NCBI RefSeq assembly: GCF_014203115.1
Contig: NZ_JACHIJ010000007.1
Location: 186,001-250,000 of the forward strand
Source of the DNA: Afipia massiliensis
GTDB lineage: Bacteria > Pseudomonadota > Alphaproteobacteria > Rhizobiales > Xanthobacteraceae
Length of the DNA: 64,000 bases
Direction: 5' to 3'
A model generated the notes under the pieces. That model was given only the letters and a program-made list of their open reading frames with translations. It searched no databases and was not told where the DNA came from. Shown piece after piece: positions 38,562 to 47,063 of the stretch (positions are counted from its first letter, which is position 1; each line of letters begins with the position of its first letter). The position numbers were made by a program, and so were the translations under genes.

Positions 38562-38638
38562 CTAGTGGAGTTTTGGATTTGACATTCGCTTGAGGACTCG
38601 CTGCCGGCGGGGCGCGAATGTCAAATCCACTCCACTAG
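38562..38638. repeat. Long nested palindrome, element 2
   Basis: Outer CTAGTGGAGT / ACTCCACTAG and inner GGATTTGACATTCGC (38575-38589) / GCGAATGTCAAATCC (38614-38628) with a 24-nt loop. The layout and the ACATTCGC core match element 1. The stop codon of the EamA gene (38635-38637) lies inside its right outer arm. Confidence 0.85.
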
Positions 38639-39582
38639 GAAGCGGGACGTTTCCCGGCCGATCCGCGCCGCGATGCGGTGAAAATGCCCGCCAGCACCAG
38701 CACGTAGCCGACCAGATGAAACAGCTCCGGCTTTTCGCCGAGCAGCATGATTGCCATCACCGAGCCGAACACCGGCACCAGATGAAAGAACGGCGCGGCG
38801 CGGTTGGGGCCGATCAGTTCAATGCCGCGATTGAAGAAGATGTAGGCCAGCGTCGAGGGAAACAGCACGACAAAGACGACCGTCGATACCGTGAGCGTGT
38901 CGAAGATCAGCATCTCGCCGGTCGAGACTTCCCATCCCACCAGCGGCAACAGCATCACGGCGCCTGTGCCGGTTGTGAAGGCGATCAGCGAAAGCGGACT
39001 GATCCTCGGACGTTTCGGCATCAGGGCGGAGTACAATCCGAACACGAACAGCGCGGCGGCGAAACTGATGTCGCCAGCGTTGACCTGGATCGCTGCCAGC
39101 GCAGCAAGATCCCCCCGCAGCACGATGACGAGCACGCCGAGCAGCGAGACGACGATCCCGGCGGCCTGCATCCATGACAGCCTCACGCCGAACAGCATCA
39201 GCGACCAGAGCGCCACGAATAGCGGTCCCGACGACTGGATGAGCAGCGCGTTCAATGCCTGGGTGTGCTGCAGGCCCCAGTAGGACAGCGCATTGTTGAA
39301 GGCGAAGCCGGTAAAGGCGAGCAGCAGCAACAGCGGCAGATTCCTCCGGATCACCGGCCAGTCGCGCACAAGATACGGCCAGGCGAAGGGAAGGATGACG
39401 AGAGCCGTTCCGGCCCAGCGGCAGAATGTGAGGGCGAAAGGCGGCACGTGGCCCGCGACGAAACGGCCGAGCACGATGTTCATCGCCCAGAACAGCGACA
39501 TCAGGCTGAGCATCAAATAGGGCTGATTGAAAAGCCAGCTGGCCGGCGAGGGCTTGCGCAAGGGCGGATCGGCGACGGTCAT
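38635..39582 (-). CDS. EamA-family DMT transporter 1
   Basis: A 315-residue transporter with ten helices in two EamA repeats: SLFWAMNIVLGRFVAGHVPPF opens the first, FNRGIELIGPNRAAPFFHLVPVFGSVMAI is the second-repeat signature. EamA (RhaT/YdcZ-like) proteins export metabolites such as amino acids or nucleosides, or import small solutes. It is closely related to the second EamA protein at 40729-41658 (NALLIQSSGPL, FNRG-ELIG-NRAAPFFHL-PVFGSV), with which it flanks the divergent SnoaL/MarR pair. Its stop lies in palindrome 2. Confidence 0.9.
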   Translation of the reverse strand: MTVADPPLRKPSPASWLFNQPYLMLSLMSLFWAMNIVLGRFVAGHVPPFALTFCRWAGTALVILPFAWPYLVRDWPVIRRNLPLLLLLAFTGFAFNNALSYWGLQHTQALNALLIQSSGPLFVALWSLMLFGVRLSWMQAAGIVVSLLGVLVIVLRGDLAALAAIQVNAGDISFAAALFVFGLYSALMPKRPRISPLSLIAFTTGTGAVMLLPLVGWEVSTGEMLIFDTLTVSTVVFVVLFPSTLAYIFFNRGIELIGPNRAAPFFHLVPVFGSVMAIMLLGEKPELFHLVGYVLVLAGIFTASRRGSAGKRPAS

Positions 39583-39708
39583 GGGGCTTTGGGAAAGAGG
39601 ATGCGCAAATTGTGCCGATATTTCGCACCTTCACAACCGCCAATCCCGGATTGCTCCGTTGCGCTATGCGGGCAGCGCAACGGCCCGGTTGTCATGCTTC
39701 CTGGTTTG

Positions 39709-40170
39709 TTATGCCACCATCGTGCTGTAGGGCAGGCCGGCGATGGCGGGCACCGCATTGCTGCCGATCTGGCGAAGCAGCGAAGCGAGATCGTAATGGA
39801 AGCGCTCGCTGGTCATCAGTCCGTCGCGAAAGCCGACCACCACCACGAAGCGTTGCTGGATGTCTCGCCCGCTCGCCGGAATCCCGAGAAAATCCCCGAC
39901 ATGACGGCCGTTCCACGTGGCTTCCGCGATGAATGTGTTCTCGTCCGGCCAGCCCGCCGATTGATCCGCCAGCCGCTCGACCGTGACGTCGAAGGTCGTC
40001 CACCATTGCCGGTAATGATCCGCCGCGCCGCTGTGCCCGCGCCACAACTGCCCGGTCGCGTGATCCTGGAACACGCAATCCGGATGCAGCGTCGCGAGCG
40101 TGCCTTCGAGGTCCTGGGCGTTCTCGGCTTCGAGATGCCGGTGCAGAAGCCTGATATTCGGGTTATTCAT
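39709..40170 (-). CDS. SnoaL/NTF2-like protein
   Basis: A 153-residue protein of the NTF2 (cone-shaped alpha+beta) fold: ENAQDLEGTLATLHPDCVFQDH, YRQWWTTFDVTVERLADQ and GDFLGIPASGRDI are typical of SnoaL-like/polyketide cyclase relatives. The pocket Asp/His (HPDCVFQDH) are kept, but the reaction is unknown. GGGGAGCGC before the ATG sets a start at 40170. It is divergent from a MarR gene across 54 nt, so the MarR protein probably controls it. Confidence 0.75.
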   Translation of the reverse strand: MNNPNIRLLHRHLEAENAQDLEGTLATLHPDCVFQDHATGQLWRGHSGAADHYRQWWTTFDVTVERLADQSAGWPDENTFIAEATWNGRHVGDFLGIPASGRDIQQRFVVVVGFRDGLMTSERFHYDLASLLRQIGSNAVPAIAGLPYSTMVA

Positions 40171-40224
40171 GTTGCGCTCCCCTATGATATTCGAGTACTG
40201 ATATATTGTAAGAGGTCTGATATT
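40171..40224. promoter_or_regulatory. Divergent promoter region with TGATAT direct repeats
   Basis: Three TGATAT-like copies spaced along 54 nt (TGATATTCG, CTGATATATT, CTGATATT) between the SnoaL-like and MarR starts; a plausible MarR operator. The arrangement is direct rather than palindromic. Confidence 0.4.
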
Positions 40225-40710
40225 ATGCGCAAGAGCCCGGCATCGAATTCCGCGCAGGTTCCGCAAATCGGAGAGGCGATGCGCGGCGAGGAGGGGCATT
40301 TGCCCTACCTGCTGTCGCAGGCGCAGGCGGCCATGCGGCTGGCGCTGGAACGGGCGCTGGCCGATCTCGGCGTGACGCCGCCGCAGTTTTCGATCCTGAC
40401 CATGATCGATTCTTATCCGGGCCTGTCCGGAGCCGATCTCGCCCGGCTAACCATGCTGACGCCGCAGACCATCAACCTGATCGTCAAGAATCTCGAGCGC
40501 GATGGCTTGATCGCGAAATCGCCCGACGATGTGCACGGCCGGATTCTGCGGCTGCAGACCACGGCTGCGGGTCACGGACTGCGGATGAAATGCCGCGAAC
40601 GCGCGGCCCGTGTCGACAGGCGCGTGACCGCGGGTCTCACCCCATCCGAGGAAAAGGCCGTCAGGCGTTGGCTTGTTCAGCTTGCGAAGGACATGCGCCC
40701 GAACGCATGA
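40225..40710 (+). CDS. MarR-family transcriptional regulator
   Basis: A 161-residue winged-helix protein. LGVTPPQFSILTMI and LSGADLARLTMLTPQTINLIVKNLERDGLIAK give the helix-turn-helix, and DVHGRILRLQTTAAG is the wing. AGAGG precedes the ATG by 9 nt. MarR proteins usually repress adjacent genes until a phenolic or other ligand binds. Divergent from the SnoaL-like gene; the EamA gene downstream is convergent, so its control is not obvious. Confidence 0.9.
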   Translation: MRKSPASNSAQVPQIGEAMRGEEGHLPYLLSQAQAAMRLALERALADLGVTPPQFSILTMIDSYPGLSGADLARLTMLTPQTINLIVKNLERDGLIAKSPDDVHGRILRLQTTAAGHGLRMKCRERAARVDRRVTAGLTPSEEKAVRRWLVQLAKDMRPNA

Positions 40711-40728
40711 GCGAATTGGCCGGACGGT

Positions 40729-41658
40729 TTACGCGCTCGCGCTCCAGGCGCTTTTCCGCGCGGCGATCGCAACGCCGGTCAGCACCAGTGCGTAACCTGT
40801 TACATGGAATAGGTGTGGACGTTCGCCGAGGAAGGCGATGGCAAGCACCGATCCGAACACCGGGATCAGATGAAAAAACGGCGCGGCGCGGTTGGCGCCG
40901 ATCAGTTCAACGCCGCGGTTGAAGAACAGATAGGCGAGGATCGATGGAAATATCGCGACATAGGCCAGCGTGAGTGCGTTGTTCATGGTGAGCGACGGCC
41001 TCAGTCCGCTTGCGGCTTCCACGATCACGGCGGGAATGAGCAGCACCGTTGCGTAGCCGGAGGTGAAGCCCATGAAGGCGAGCGGGTGTATCGCCGGACG
41101 TTTCACGGCCAGCACGGAATAGAGCCCGAAGATGACCAGCGCGAACGTGAAGATCACGTCGCCCTTGTTCAGATGAATCGAAGTGAGGGCGGCCGGATCG
41201 CCGCGCGTCAGAATGGTGAGGACGCCAAGCAACGAAATTCCGATGCCGATGGTTTGCGGCCAGGTCAGGCGAATGCCGAGCAGGACGAGCGACCAGAGCG
41301 CAACGATCAGCGGCCCCGATGACTGGATCAGCAGCGCATTCAGCGCCTCGGTGTATCGCAGTCCGAGATAGGCGATGGCGTTGTAGCCGGCGAGGCCGGT
41401 GAGGGTCAGCAGCGTCAGAATCGGCAGGTGCTTGCGGATCACCGGCCATTCGGCCTTGAGATGGGGCCATGCGAAGGGCAGGACGATCAGACAGGCGAAG
41501 CCCCAACGCAGGAAGGAGAGCGCCATTGGCGGAAAATCCGCTGCGATGAAGCGCCCCAGCACGACATTGCCCGCCCAGAGCAGGGATGACAGCGACAGCA
41601 GCAGATATGGCCTGTTCATGAGCCATGATGTCGCGGATCGCGGGGCGGGATCGTTCAT
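40729..41658 (-). CDS. EamA-family DMT transporter 2
   Basis: A 309-residue ten-helix transporter, paralogue of the EamA protein at 38635. SLLWAGNVVLGRFIAADFPPM, EALNALLIQSSGPLIVALWS and FNRGVELIGANRAAPFFHLIPVFG are the shared blocks. The stop codon is 18 nt from the end of the convergent marR gene. The substrate is unknown; the duplicate suggests one gene has recently taken a new substrate or regulation. Confidence 0.9.
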   Translation of the reverse strand: MNDPAPRSATSWLMNRPYLLLSLSSLLWAGNVVLGRFIAADFPPMALSFLRWGFACLIVLPFAWPHLKAEWPVIRKHLPILTLLTLTGLAGYNAIAYLGLRYTEALNALLIQSSGPLIVALWSLVLLGIRLTWPQTIGIGISLLGVLTILTRGDPAALTSIHLNKGDVIFTFALVIFGLYSVLAVKRPAIHPLAFMGFTSGYATVLLIPAVIVEAASGLRPSLTMNNALTLAYVAIFPSILAYLFFNRGVELIGANRAAPFFHLIPVFGSVLAIAFLGERPHLFHVTGYALVLTGVAIAARKSAWSASA

Positions 41659-41879
41659 GTCGATGGCGGATTATAGGCTTTGCAAGGAAGGCCGGGGCTG
41701 GCCGGAATTATTTGGGGATATCAATGATTTGCGCCCCATTCCGCATAGGCGTCAATACCCGTTGGCGCTTGCGTCCCATGCGCGCATCCGTTATCCGGTG
41801 ACATGCCTCGCAAGCGCTACCCTGGCTGCAAGGCGCTGGAATTCCGGCGAATTTGCAGGTTGCGGGAGATTGTCTGGAA

Positions 41880-43172
41880 ATGGCCAATGTTGTCGTCGTC
41901 GGCGCCCAGTGGGGCGACGAAGGGAAAGGCAAGATCGTCGACTGGTTGTCGGAGCAGGCCGACATCGTCGTTCGTTTTCAGGGCGGCCACAATGCCGGCC
42001 ATACCCTCGTCATCAACGGCAAGACCTACAAGCTCGCGCTGCTGCCCTCGGGCGTGTTGCGGCCGTCGAAGCTGTCGGTGATCGGCAACGGCGTGGTGTT
42101 CGATCCGCAGGCGTTTCTCGCCGAGCTCGACAAGCTGCGGTCCCAGGACGTTTCGATCACCCCGGACAATCTGCGCGTCGCCGAGAACGTCACGCTGATC
42201 CTGCCGCTGCATCGCGAACTGGATGCGATCCGCGAGAACGCCAGCAAGGCCAACGCCATCGGCACCACCCAGCGCGGCATCGGACCGGCCTATGAAGACA
42301 AGGTCGGCCGCCGCGCGATCCGGCTGATGGATCTTGCCGATCCGCAGACGCTGCCGCACAAGATCGACCGCCTGCTGACGCACCACAACGCGCTGCGCCG
42401 CGGCCTCAACCTGCCGGAGATCGACGGCGCGGAAGTTTTGAAAGAACTGTCGGCGATTGCGCCACGCGTGCTGCCGTTCGCGGATTCGGTATGGAATCTG
42501 CTCGACCACAAGCGCCGCGAAGGCAAGCGCATCCTGTTCGAGGGCGCGCAGGGCGCGCTGCTCGATGTCGATCACGGCACCTATCCCTACGTCACCTCGT
42601 CCAACACGGTGGCAGCGCAGGCCGCGACCGGCACCGGCATGGGGCCGAGCGCGGTGGGTTATGTGCTCGGCATCTGCAAGGCCTACACCACCCGCGTCGG
42701 ACAAGGCCCGTTCCCGACCGAACTGACCGACGAGATCGGCGAACTGATCGGCCAGCGTGGCAAGGAATTCGGCGTCAACACCGGACGCAAGCGCCGCTGC
42801 GGCTGGTTCGATGCCGTATTGGTGCGGCAGACAGCCCGGACCTGCGGCATTCATGGCCTGGCGCTGACCAAGCTCGACATTCTCGACGGCTTCGATGAGA
42901 TCCAGGTCTGCGTCGGCTACACGCTCGACGGTAAGGAGATCGATCATCTCCCGGCGGGCGAGGGCGCCCAGGCGCGCGTCGTGCCGATCTATGAAACCAT
43001 CGAAGGCTGGAAAGAGCCGACGGCCAACGCCCGGTCGTGGGCGGACCTGCCCGCGCAGGCGATCAAGTACGTTCGCCGGGTCGAGGAGCTGGTGGGCTGC
43101 CCGATTGCCCTGCTTTCCACCAGCCCGGAACGTGAGGATACTATCCTCGTGCAAAATCCGTTTGAGGCCTGA
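41880..43172 (+). CDS. purA: Adenylosuccinate synthetase
   Basis: A 430-residue cytosolic enzyme that joins IMP and aspartate with GTP to give adenylosuccinate, the first committed step to AMP. GTP loop GDEGKGK (12-18), catalytic Asp13 and His41 (GGHNAGH), [26 protein letters not shown] and [13 protein letters not shown] are present at normal places. Start at 41880 gives the standard [15 protein letters not shown]; the first nine residues of a longer frame do not fit. Confidence 0.97.
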   Translation: MANVVVVGAQWGDEGKGKIVDWLSEQADIVVRFQGGHNAGHTLVINGKTYKLALLPSGVLRPSKLSVIGNGVVFDPQAFLAELDKLRSQDVSITPDNLRVAENVTLILPLHRELDAIRENASKANAIGTTQRGIGPAYEDKVGRRAIRLMDLADPQTLPHKIDRLLTHHNALRRGLNLPEIDGAEVLKELSAIAPRVLPFADSVWNLLDHKRREGKRILFEGAQGALLDVDHGTYPYVTSSNTVAAQAATGTGMGPSAVGYVLGICKAYTTRVGQGPFPTELTDEIGELIGQRGKEFGVNTGRKRRCGWFDAVLVRQTARTCGIHGLALTKLDILDGFDEIQVCVGYTLDGKEIDHLPAGEGAQARVVPIYETIEGWKEPTANARSWADLPAQAIKYVRRVEELVGCPIALLSTSPEREDTILVQNPFEA

Positions 43173-43245
43173 GCACGATCTGTGTTCAGTTGATTGACGA
43201 TTTTTAAGTACAGGGTTCGTCGAGAATCCTGCAGACTGGACGAGG

Positions 43246-44841
43246 ATGGCTGATTACTACCCGCTCATAGCCCGTGCCATCGCCGGACTGGACCCCAGTG
43301 CTCCCGGCGAGCAACGTCGTGCGCTCTATGAACGCGCGCGGACGGCCCTGATTTCCCAGTTGCGTGGCGTGCAGCCCGCATTGAGCGAAGCCGAAATCAC
43401 CCGCGAGCGCCTGGCGCTCGAAGACGCGGTGCGCCGGGTCGAAGCCGATGCCGCTCGCCGCGCTGCGGCGCTTCAGGCCAATGAACCGCCGCGTGAGCGT
43501 CCCGCCGCTCCTCCGCCGCCGGACTCGTCCGTACCGCCGCCGTCGGCGCAGCCGCGCGCGCCGCTTCCGGGCCGCCGCGAAGGTCCGCGGCCGGGCGATG
43601 CCCTGCGGGAAAGCGCGCGCAGCGCGCGTGGCGGAACCGCGCCGCCCCCGCCAGGCCGGCCGGCTCCGCGACCTGATGCGAATGGAGCACCGGAGCAGCG
43701 TCCGCCGCGAAACCTGCGCGGCGATCAGCCGCCGCCGACCCGCGCCCAGCCGCCCGGTCCCCAGCAAGGTCTGCCAACGTCCATGCGTGACGTCCGCGCG
43801 CGCGATCAGCGCAGCGCCGACACCCGGATGCTCGATGAATTCACGGAAGATGCGCGCGTGCCGCGCCGCGCACCGCAGGGTTCGGGGATGCGCGACGTGG
43901 TCGCGGACGCCAACGACCTCGGCAGCGCCACCCGTTCAGCGCGGCGCAGCCAGGCGCAGGACTTTCCCGATCAGCGCGGCGGCCCGGCACCGTACAGCTA
44001 CGACGAATCCGCCGAAGAGGCCGGGCGCTATCAGCCGAACGACCGGCCGCGCGCCCGCATTCAATCGCGCGACGAACCGGAAACCGCCAAGCGCGGCTTT
44101 CCGGTCAAGACCGCGATCGCAGTCTGCGTCGCGATCATTGCCATCGGCGGCGCGGTCTGGGGCGGGCCGAAGGCCTATTCGCTGATCAAGTCGCTGACCA
44201 CGAAGCCTGCGCAGCAACAGGCCGATACCGCGAAGGATGCGTCGGGGACGCGGCCGAAGATCACCGATCGGGTGGGGCAGCCCGGCTCGGCGCAGATTGC
44301 GCCGGTGGCGCAGCGCGTGGTGCTCTATGACGAGGACCCGTCGGCGCCGCAGGGCAAGCAGTATGTCGGCTCGGTGATCTGGCGCACCGAAGCGGTCAAG
44401 GTGCCCGCCGGTCAGCCGCCGGATATCGGCGTGCGCGCCGACATCGATATTCCCGAGCGCAAGATCAAGATGTCGCTCTCGATCCGCCGCAACACCGATG
44501 CGTCGCTCCCTGCGAGCCATACCGCCGAGCTGACCTTCGTGCTGCCGCCGGACTTCGGCACCACCATCGCCAACGTGCCGGGCGTGCTGATGAAGTCCAA
44601 CGAGCAGGCGCGCGGCACGCCGCTGGCCGGACTCGCGGTCAAGGTTACCGACGGCTTCTTCCTGGTCGGGCTGTCGAATGTCGAGGCCGACAAGTCGCGC
44701 AACCTGCAGCTTCTGAAGGAGCGGTCGTGGTTCGATATTCCGCTGGTCTACGCCAACCAGCGCCGTTCGATCATCGCCATCGAGAAGGGCGCGCCGGGCG
44801 AGCGCGCGTTCAATGAAGCGTTCACGGCCTGGGGGCAGTAA
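43246..44841 (+). CDS. Proline-rich single-span membrane protein (conserved hypothetical)
   Basis: A 531-residue protein in three parts: a folded N-terminal segment (DYYPLIARAIAGL, about 1-75), a long Pro/Arg/Ala-rich disordered region (75-285), one transmembrane helix (about 287-307, KTAIAVCVAIIAIGGAVW) and a C-terminal domain (340-531) with ERKIKMSLSIRRNTDASLPASHTAEL and NQRRSIIAIEKG. Positive-inside rule puts the N-terminus in the cytoplasm and the C-terminal domain outside. I do not know the family's function; it is next to purA and 5 nt before the formyltransferase gene, as seen in related genomes. Confidence 0.75.
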   Translation: MADYYPLIARAIAGLDPSAPGEQRRALYERARTALISQLRGVQPALSEAEITRERLALEDAVRRVEADAARRAAALQANEPPRERPAAPPPPDSSVPPPSAQPRAPLPGRREGPRPGDALRESARSARGGTAPPPPGRPAPRPDANGAPEQRPPRNLRGDQPPPTRAQPPGPQQGLPTSMRDVRARDQRSADTRMLDEFTEDARVPRRAPQGSGMRDVVADANDLGSATRSARRSQAQDFPDQRGGPAPYSYDESAEEAGRYQPNDRPRARIQSRDEPETAKRGFPVKTAIAVCVAIIAIGGAVWGGPKAYSLIKSLTTKPAQQQADTAKDASGTRPKITDRVGQPGSAQIAPVAQRVVLYDEDPSAPQGKQYVGSVIWRTEAVKVPAGQPPDIGVRADIDIPERKIKMSLSIRRNTDASLPASHTAELTFVLPPDFGTTIANVPGVLMKSNEQARGTPLAGLAVKVTDGFFLVGLSNVEADKSRNLQLLKERSWFDIPLVYANQRRSIIAIEKGAPGERAFNEAFTAWGQ

Positions 44842-44845
44842 CTTC

Positions 44846-45472
44846 ATGAAAATAACGCTTGCCGGCTCACGCCACTTTGGCGTGGAGACGCTGAACATGA
44901 TGCGCGGTCATGGCATCGAGGTGATCCGCGTCGTGGTCGCGGACGGCGAGGACCGTCTCGCCGGGGCTGCGCGCGCCGCCGGCATCGAGGTCGTGGTGCA
45001 GGCGAAGCCGAAGTTGATCGTGGCGGCGGAAATCGCCCCCGGCACCGATCTGATCGTCACCGCGCACAGCCACGCGCTCGTCAGCGACGGCGCACTGAAA
45101 GCCTCCAAACATGGCGGCATCGGCTATCACCCCTCGCTGCTGCCGCGTCATCGCGGCATCGCCGCGGTGGAGTGGACCATCAAGGAAGGCGACGCGATCG
45201 CCGGCGGCACGATCTATCATCTGTCGGAGCGGCTCGACGCCGGTGCCATCGCCGCGCAGGACTGGGTGTTTGTGAAGAAGAACGAGACCGCGCGCGAACT
45301 GTGGGAGCGGGCGCTGGCGCCGCTCGGACTCAGGCTGCTGGCGCAGGTGATCGATCAGGCCAAGACCAGCGGCAATCTGCCGTCGATGCCGCAGGACGAG
45401 CAGTTCGCGACCCATGCGCCGCGGCTCGACAAGGAAACGCCGCACGCCGCGCGAAAAAGCGCGGCGTCGTAA
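44846..45472 (+). CDS. Formyltransferase-family protein with altered active site
   Basis: A 208-residue protein: the N-terminal Rossmann-like formyltransferase domain with GIGYHPSLLPRHRG (about 91-104) and SERLDAGAIAAQDW, where the family's His and Asp are kept. The Asn of the usual NxH (NIHPSLLP) is replaced by Gly, so ordinary 10-formyl-THF transfer may be lost or altered. The C-terminal tRNA-binding domain of Fmt is absent. It starts 5 nt after the previous stop and is coupled with it. Could be a glycinamide- or sugar-formyltransferase relative. Confidence 0.8.
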   Translation: MKITLAGSRHFGVETLNMMRGHGIEVIRVVVADGEDRLAGAARAAGIEVVVQAKPKLIVAAEIAPGTDLIVTAHSHALVSDGALKASKHGGIGYHPSLLPRHRGIAAVEWTIKEGDAIAGGTIYHLSERLDAGAIAAQDWVFVKKNETARELWERALAPLGLRLLAQVIDQAKTSGNLPSMPQDEQFATHAPRLDKETPHAARKSAAS

Positions 45473-45497
45473 CACGCGTTAAATTTCAGCAAAGTCC

Positions 45498-45716
45498 TCA
45501 CGCCGCGCGGGTCTCGCCGACGCGCACCGCGCTCGAGACAAGATCGCTGGCGTCGGTCACGCCGTCGGCAGCGCGGCGCACGATGGTCTGCGCCATCTTC
45601 GCCTTTGTCGCGGGAGTACGGTTCTCCTGCGCAATCTGTTCGACGGCGATGTCGAGAATTTTCCTCAGCGTAGCGACATAATCGGGGTCGAATTGTTCCG
45701 GCGGGCGATTGACCAT
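45498..45716 (-). CDS. Small conserved hypothetical protein
   Basis: A 72-residue protein (MVNRPPEQFDPDYVATLRKIL…) with an amphipathic helical core and no Cys or membrane segment. The start is set at 45716 by the strong site GAGGAGAAG 3-4 nt upstream; the frame extends further to 45989 but without a site. Convergent with the formyltransferase gene. Not recognised; its helical repeat pattern resembles small DUF proteins of Rhizobiales. Confidence 0.6.
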   Translation of the reverse strand: MVNRPPEQFDPDYVATLRKILDIAVEQIAQENRTPATKAKMAQTIVRRAADGVTDASDLVSSAVRVGETRAA

Positions 45717-45719
45717 GCG

Positions 45720-46081
45720 CTTCTCCTCTTCGGGCATTTCAAGACGGGTTTGCAGACTGGTTTTCAAGGCTGCGATCGCGCCTGCGGTGAGCGGGCGGAC
45801 CATGCTTGCGCAATGGGGCAGATGTGAGTCAGGACCGCGAATTGCAATGCGCATACACCGATGTGAATTTGGAAAAGCTCCAGTCACATTTCCTTCAAAC
45901 AAGTTACGATACCGCAACGCACTTTGACGGTTGATGCGGAGAATCGCACCACATCTTGTGGTGCTGAATAGACTTTCGATGCGATGCAATGCATGCTTTC
46001 ACAGGAACTTCAAAATCGTGAACGCGGAACGACAGGTTACGTTCGCGGAACACAATTCAAATTGAACACATCCAAGGAGAG
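45720..46081. other. Gap with hairpin, no recognised gene
   Basis: About 360 nt. GCACCACA (45946-45953) pairs with TGTGGTGC (45957-45964) around a TCT loop. AT-rich stretches near 45975-46070 (for example GCGATGCAATGCATGC) may carry the promoter of the gene at 46085. The reading frame upstream of 45716 is open but unlikely to be coding. Confidence 0.5.
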
Positions 46082-46084
46082 ATG

Positions 46085-46384
46085 ATGGCCGACACTCCCG
46101 CAATACCTTCCGATCCGAACTTCATTCCGATCGAAGGCATCATGGAGGCACCGGTGATCTTCTTCGAAGTGTGCCCCACGTTCGGCAACAATGGCGGCCT
46201 GCTCAATCTGATGCTGGCGACCGGCCTGATCGATTCCGCGCCTCATGGCAAGGTCGTGAGCCGCGTGAAGGCGGTGGCGCATCTGCGCATGACGGCCGCC
46301 GCTGCGGTGAACCTGCGCGACACGCTCAACAACGCGCTCGCGATGGGCGCGCCGGTCCAGAAGCCGGAGGGGCGGGCGAACTGA
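46085..46384 (+). CDS. Small conserved hypothetical protein
   Basis: A 99-residue cytosolic protein: APVIFFEVCPTFGNNGGLLNLMLATGLIDSAPHG and KVVSRVKAVAHLRMTAAAAVNLRDTL. The mix of hydrophobic strands and helices suggests a compact alpha+beta fold. Two ATGs are adjacent (46082, 46085); AAGGAGAG is closer to ideal spacing for the second. Not recognised; a similar short protein occurs in the same family. Confidence 0.65.
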   Translation: MADTPAIPSDPNFIPIEGIMEAPVIFFEVCPTFGNNGGLLNLMLATGLIDSAPHGKVVSRVKAVAHLRMTAAAAVNLRDTLNNALAMGAPVQKPEGRAN

Positions 46385-46430
46385 TTGCGTATATGACTCG
46401 CATGTGACTCTGTTTGGGCAAGGATGAGCG

Positions 46431-46910
46431 ATGATGCTTTCGACCATGATGTTTCCGACCACGCAACGCGCGTTCGCGCTGCTGGCCGCGCTCGCGGTTG
46501 CATTGCTGGCGTGGCCGCTGGCGGCGCAGCATGCGACGCCGAGCAAGCCGTTCCTGGAGAAGAACGCGTTCTATCTGCGCTCGGCCGGGTTCCGGATTCA
46601 GTTCGCCAATGACGCGGCGGGGCAGCGCGCGCTGAAGGCACTGCCGCCGCACCGCTTCGTGGTTCACAAGGCCGGCGGCGCCCCGCGGTATGTCTATGCC
46701 GATCCCGGCGTCTGCAATTGCATCTTCAGCGGCACGCAGGACAACTACAAATCCTATCTGGACATCCTGCGCCAGCCGCTGCCCGGCGTCGATGACGTGT
46801 CGCCGGATTACAAGACGCAGGCGAGCGCGCTGCTGCTGGACCAGCCGGTCGACTTCGGCATGACCAACAACGACGACAGCCTGTCGGATTACTTCCGGGA
46901 TTATCTGTGA
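46431..46910 (+). CDS. Exported hypothetical protein
   Basis: A 159-residue exported protein, signal peptide to LAAQHA (about residue 33), with KNAFYLRSAGFRIQFAN and the Cys pair VCNCIF (about 94-97). The rest has no known domain. AAGGATGAG lies 2-10 nt before the two ATGs. It is 46 nt downstream of the previous gene. Likely periplasmic; function unknown. Confidence 0.7.
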   Translation: MMLSTMMFPTTQRAFALLAALAVALLAWPLAAQHATPSKPFLEKNAFYLRSAGFRIQFANDAAGQRALKALPPHRFVVHKAGGAPRYVYADPGVCNCIFSGTQDNYKSYLDILRQPLPGVDDVSPDYKTQASALLLDQPVDFGMTNNDDSLSDYFRDYL

Positions 46911-47063
46911 TCCATCTGTAATCCGGTACTCTCTTGTGCGCTGCCATAAGCGCGCCGCGCGCATGGCGCGCCTTGTTTGCCCTCGTTTGTTTGTTACGCT
47001 CCGGTGTTGTCCATCAACACATGCTGACCGCGCGCCAAGTCGCGGCAGCCGGGGAGAAACAAA

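Noticed and set aside
41817-43154. A 445-residue open frame antisense to purA
   Set aside because: Same reasons; purA on the plus strand has all catalytic motifs.
45717-45989. N-terminal extension of the small minus-strand gene at 45498
   Set aside because: The frame is open but the strong ribosome-binding site and the conserved-looking start are at 45716.
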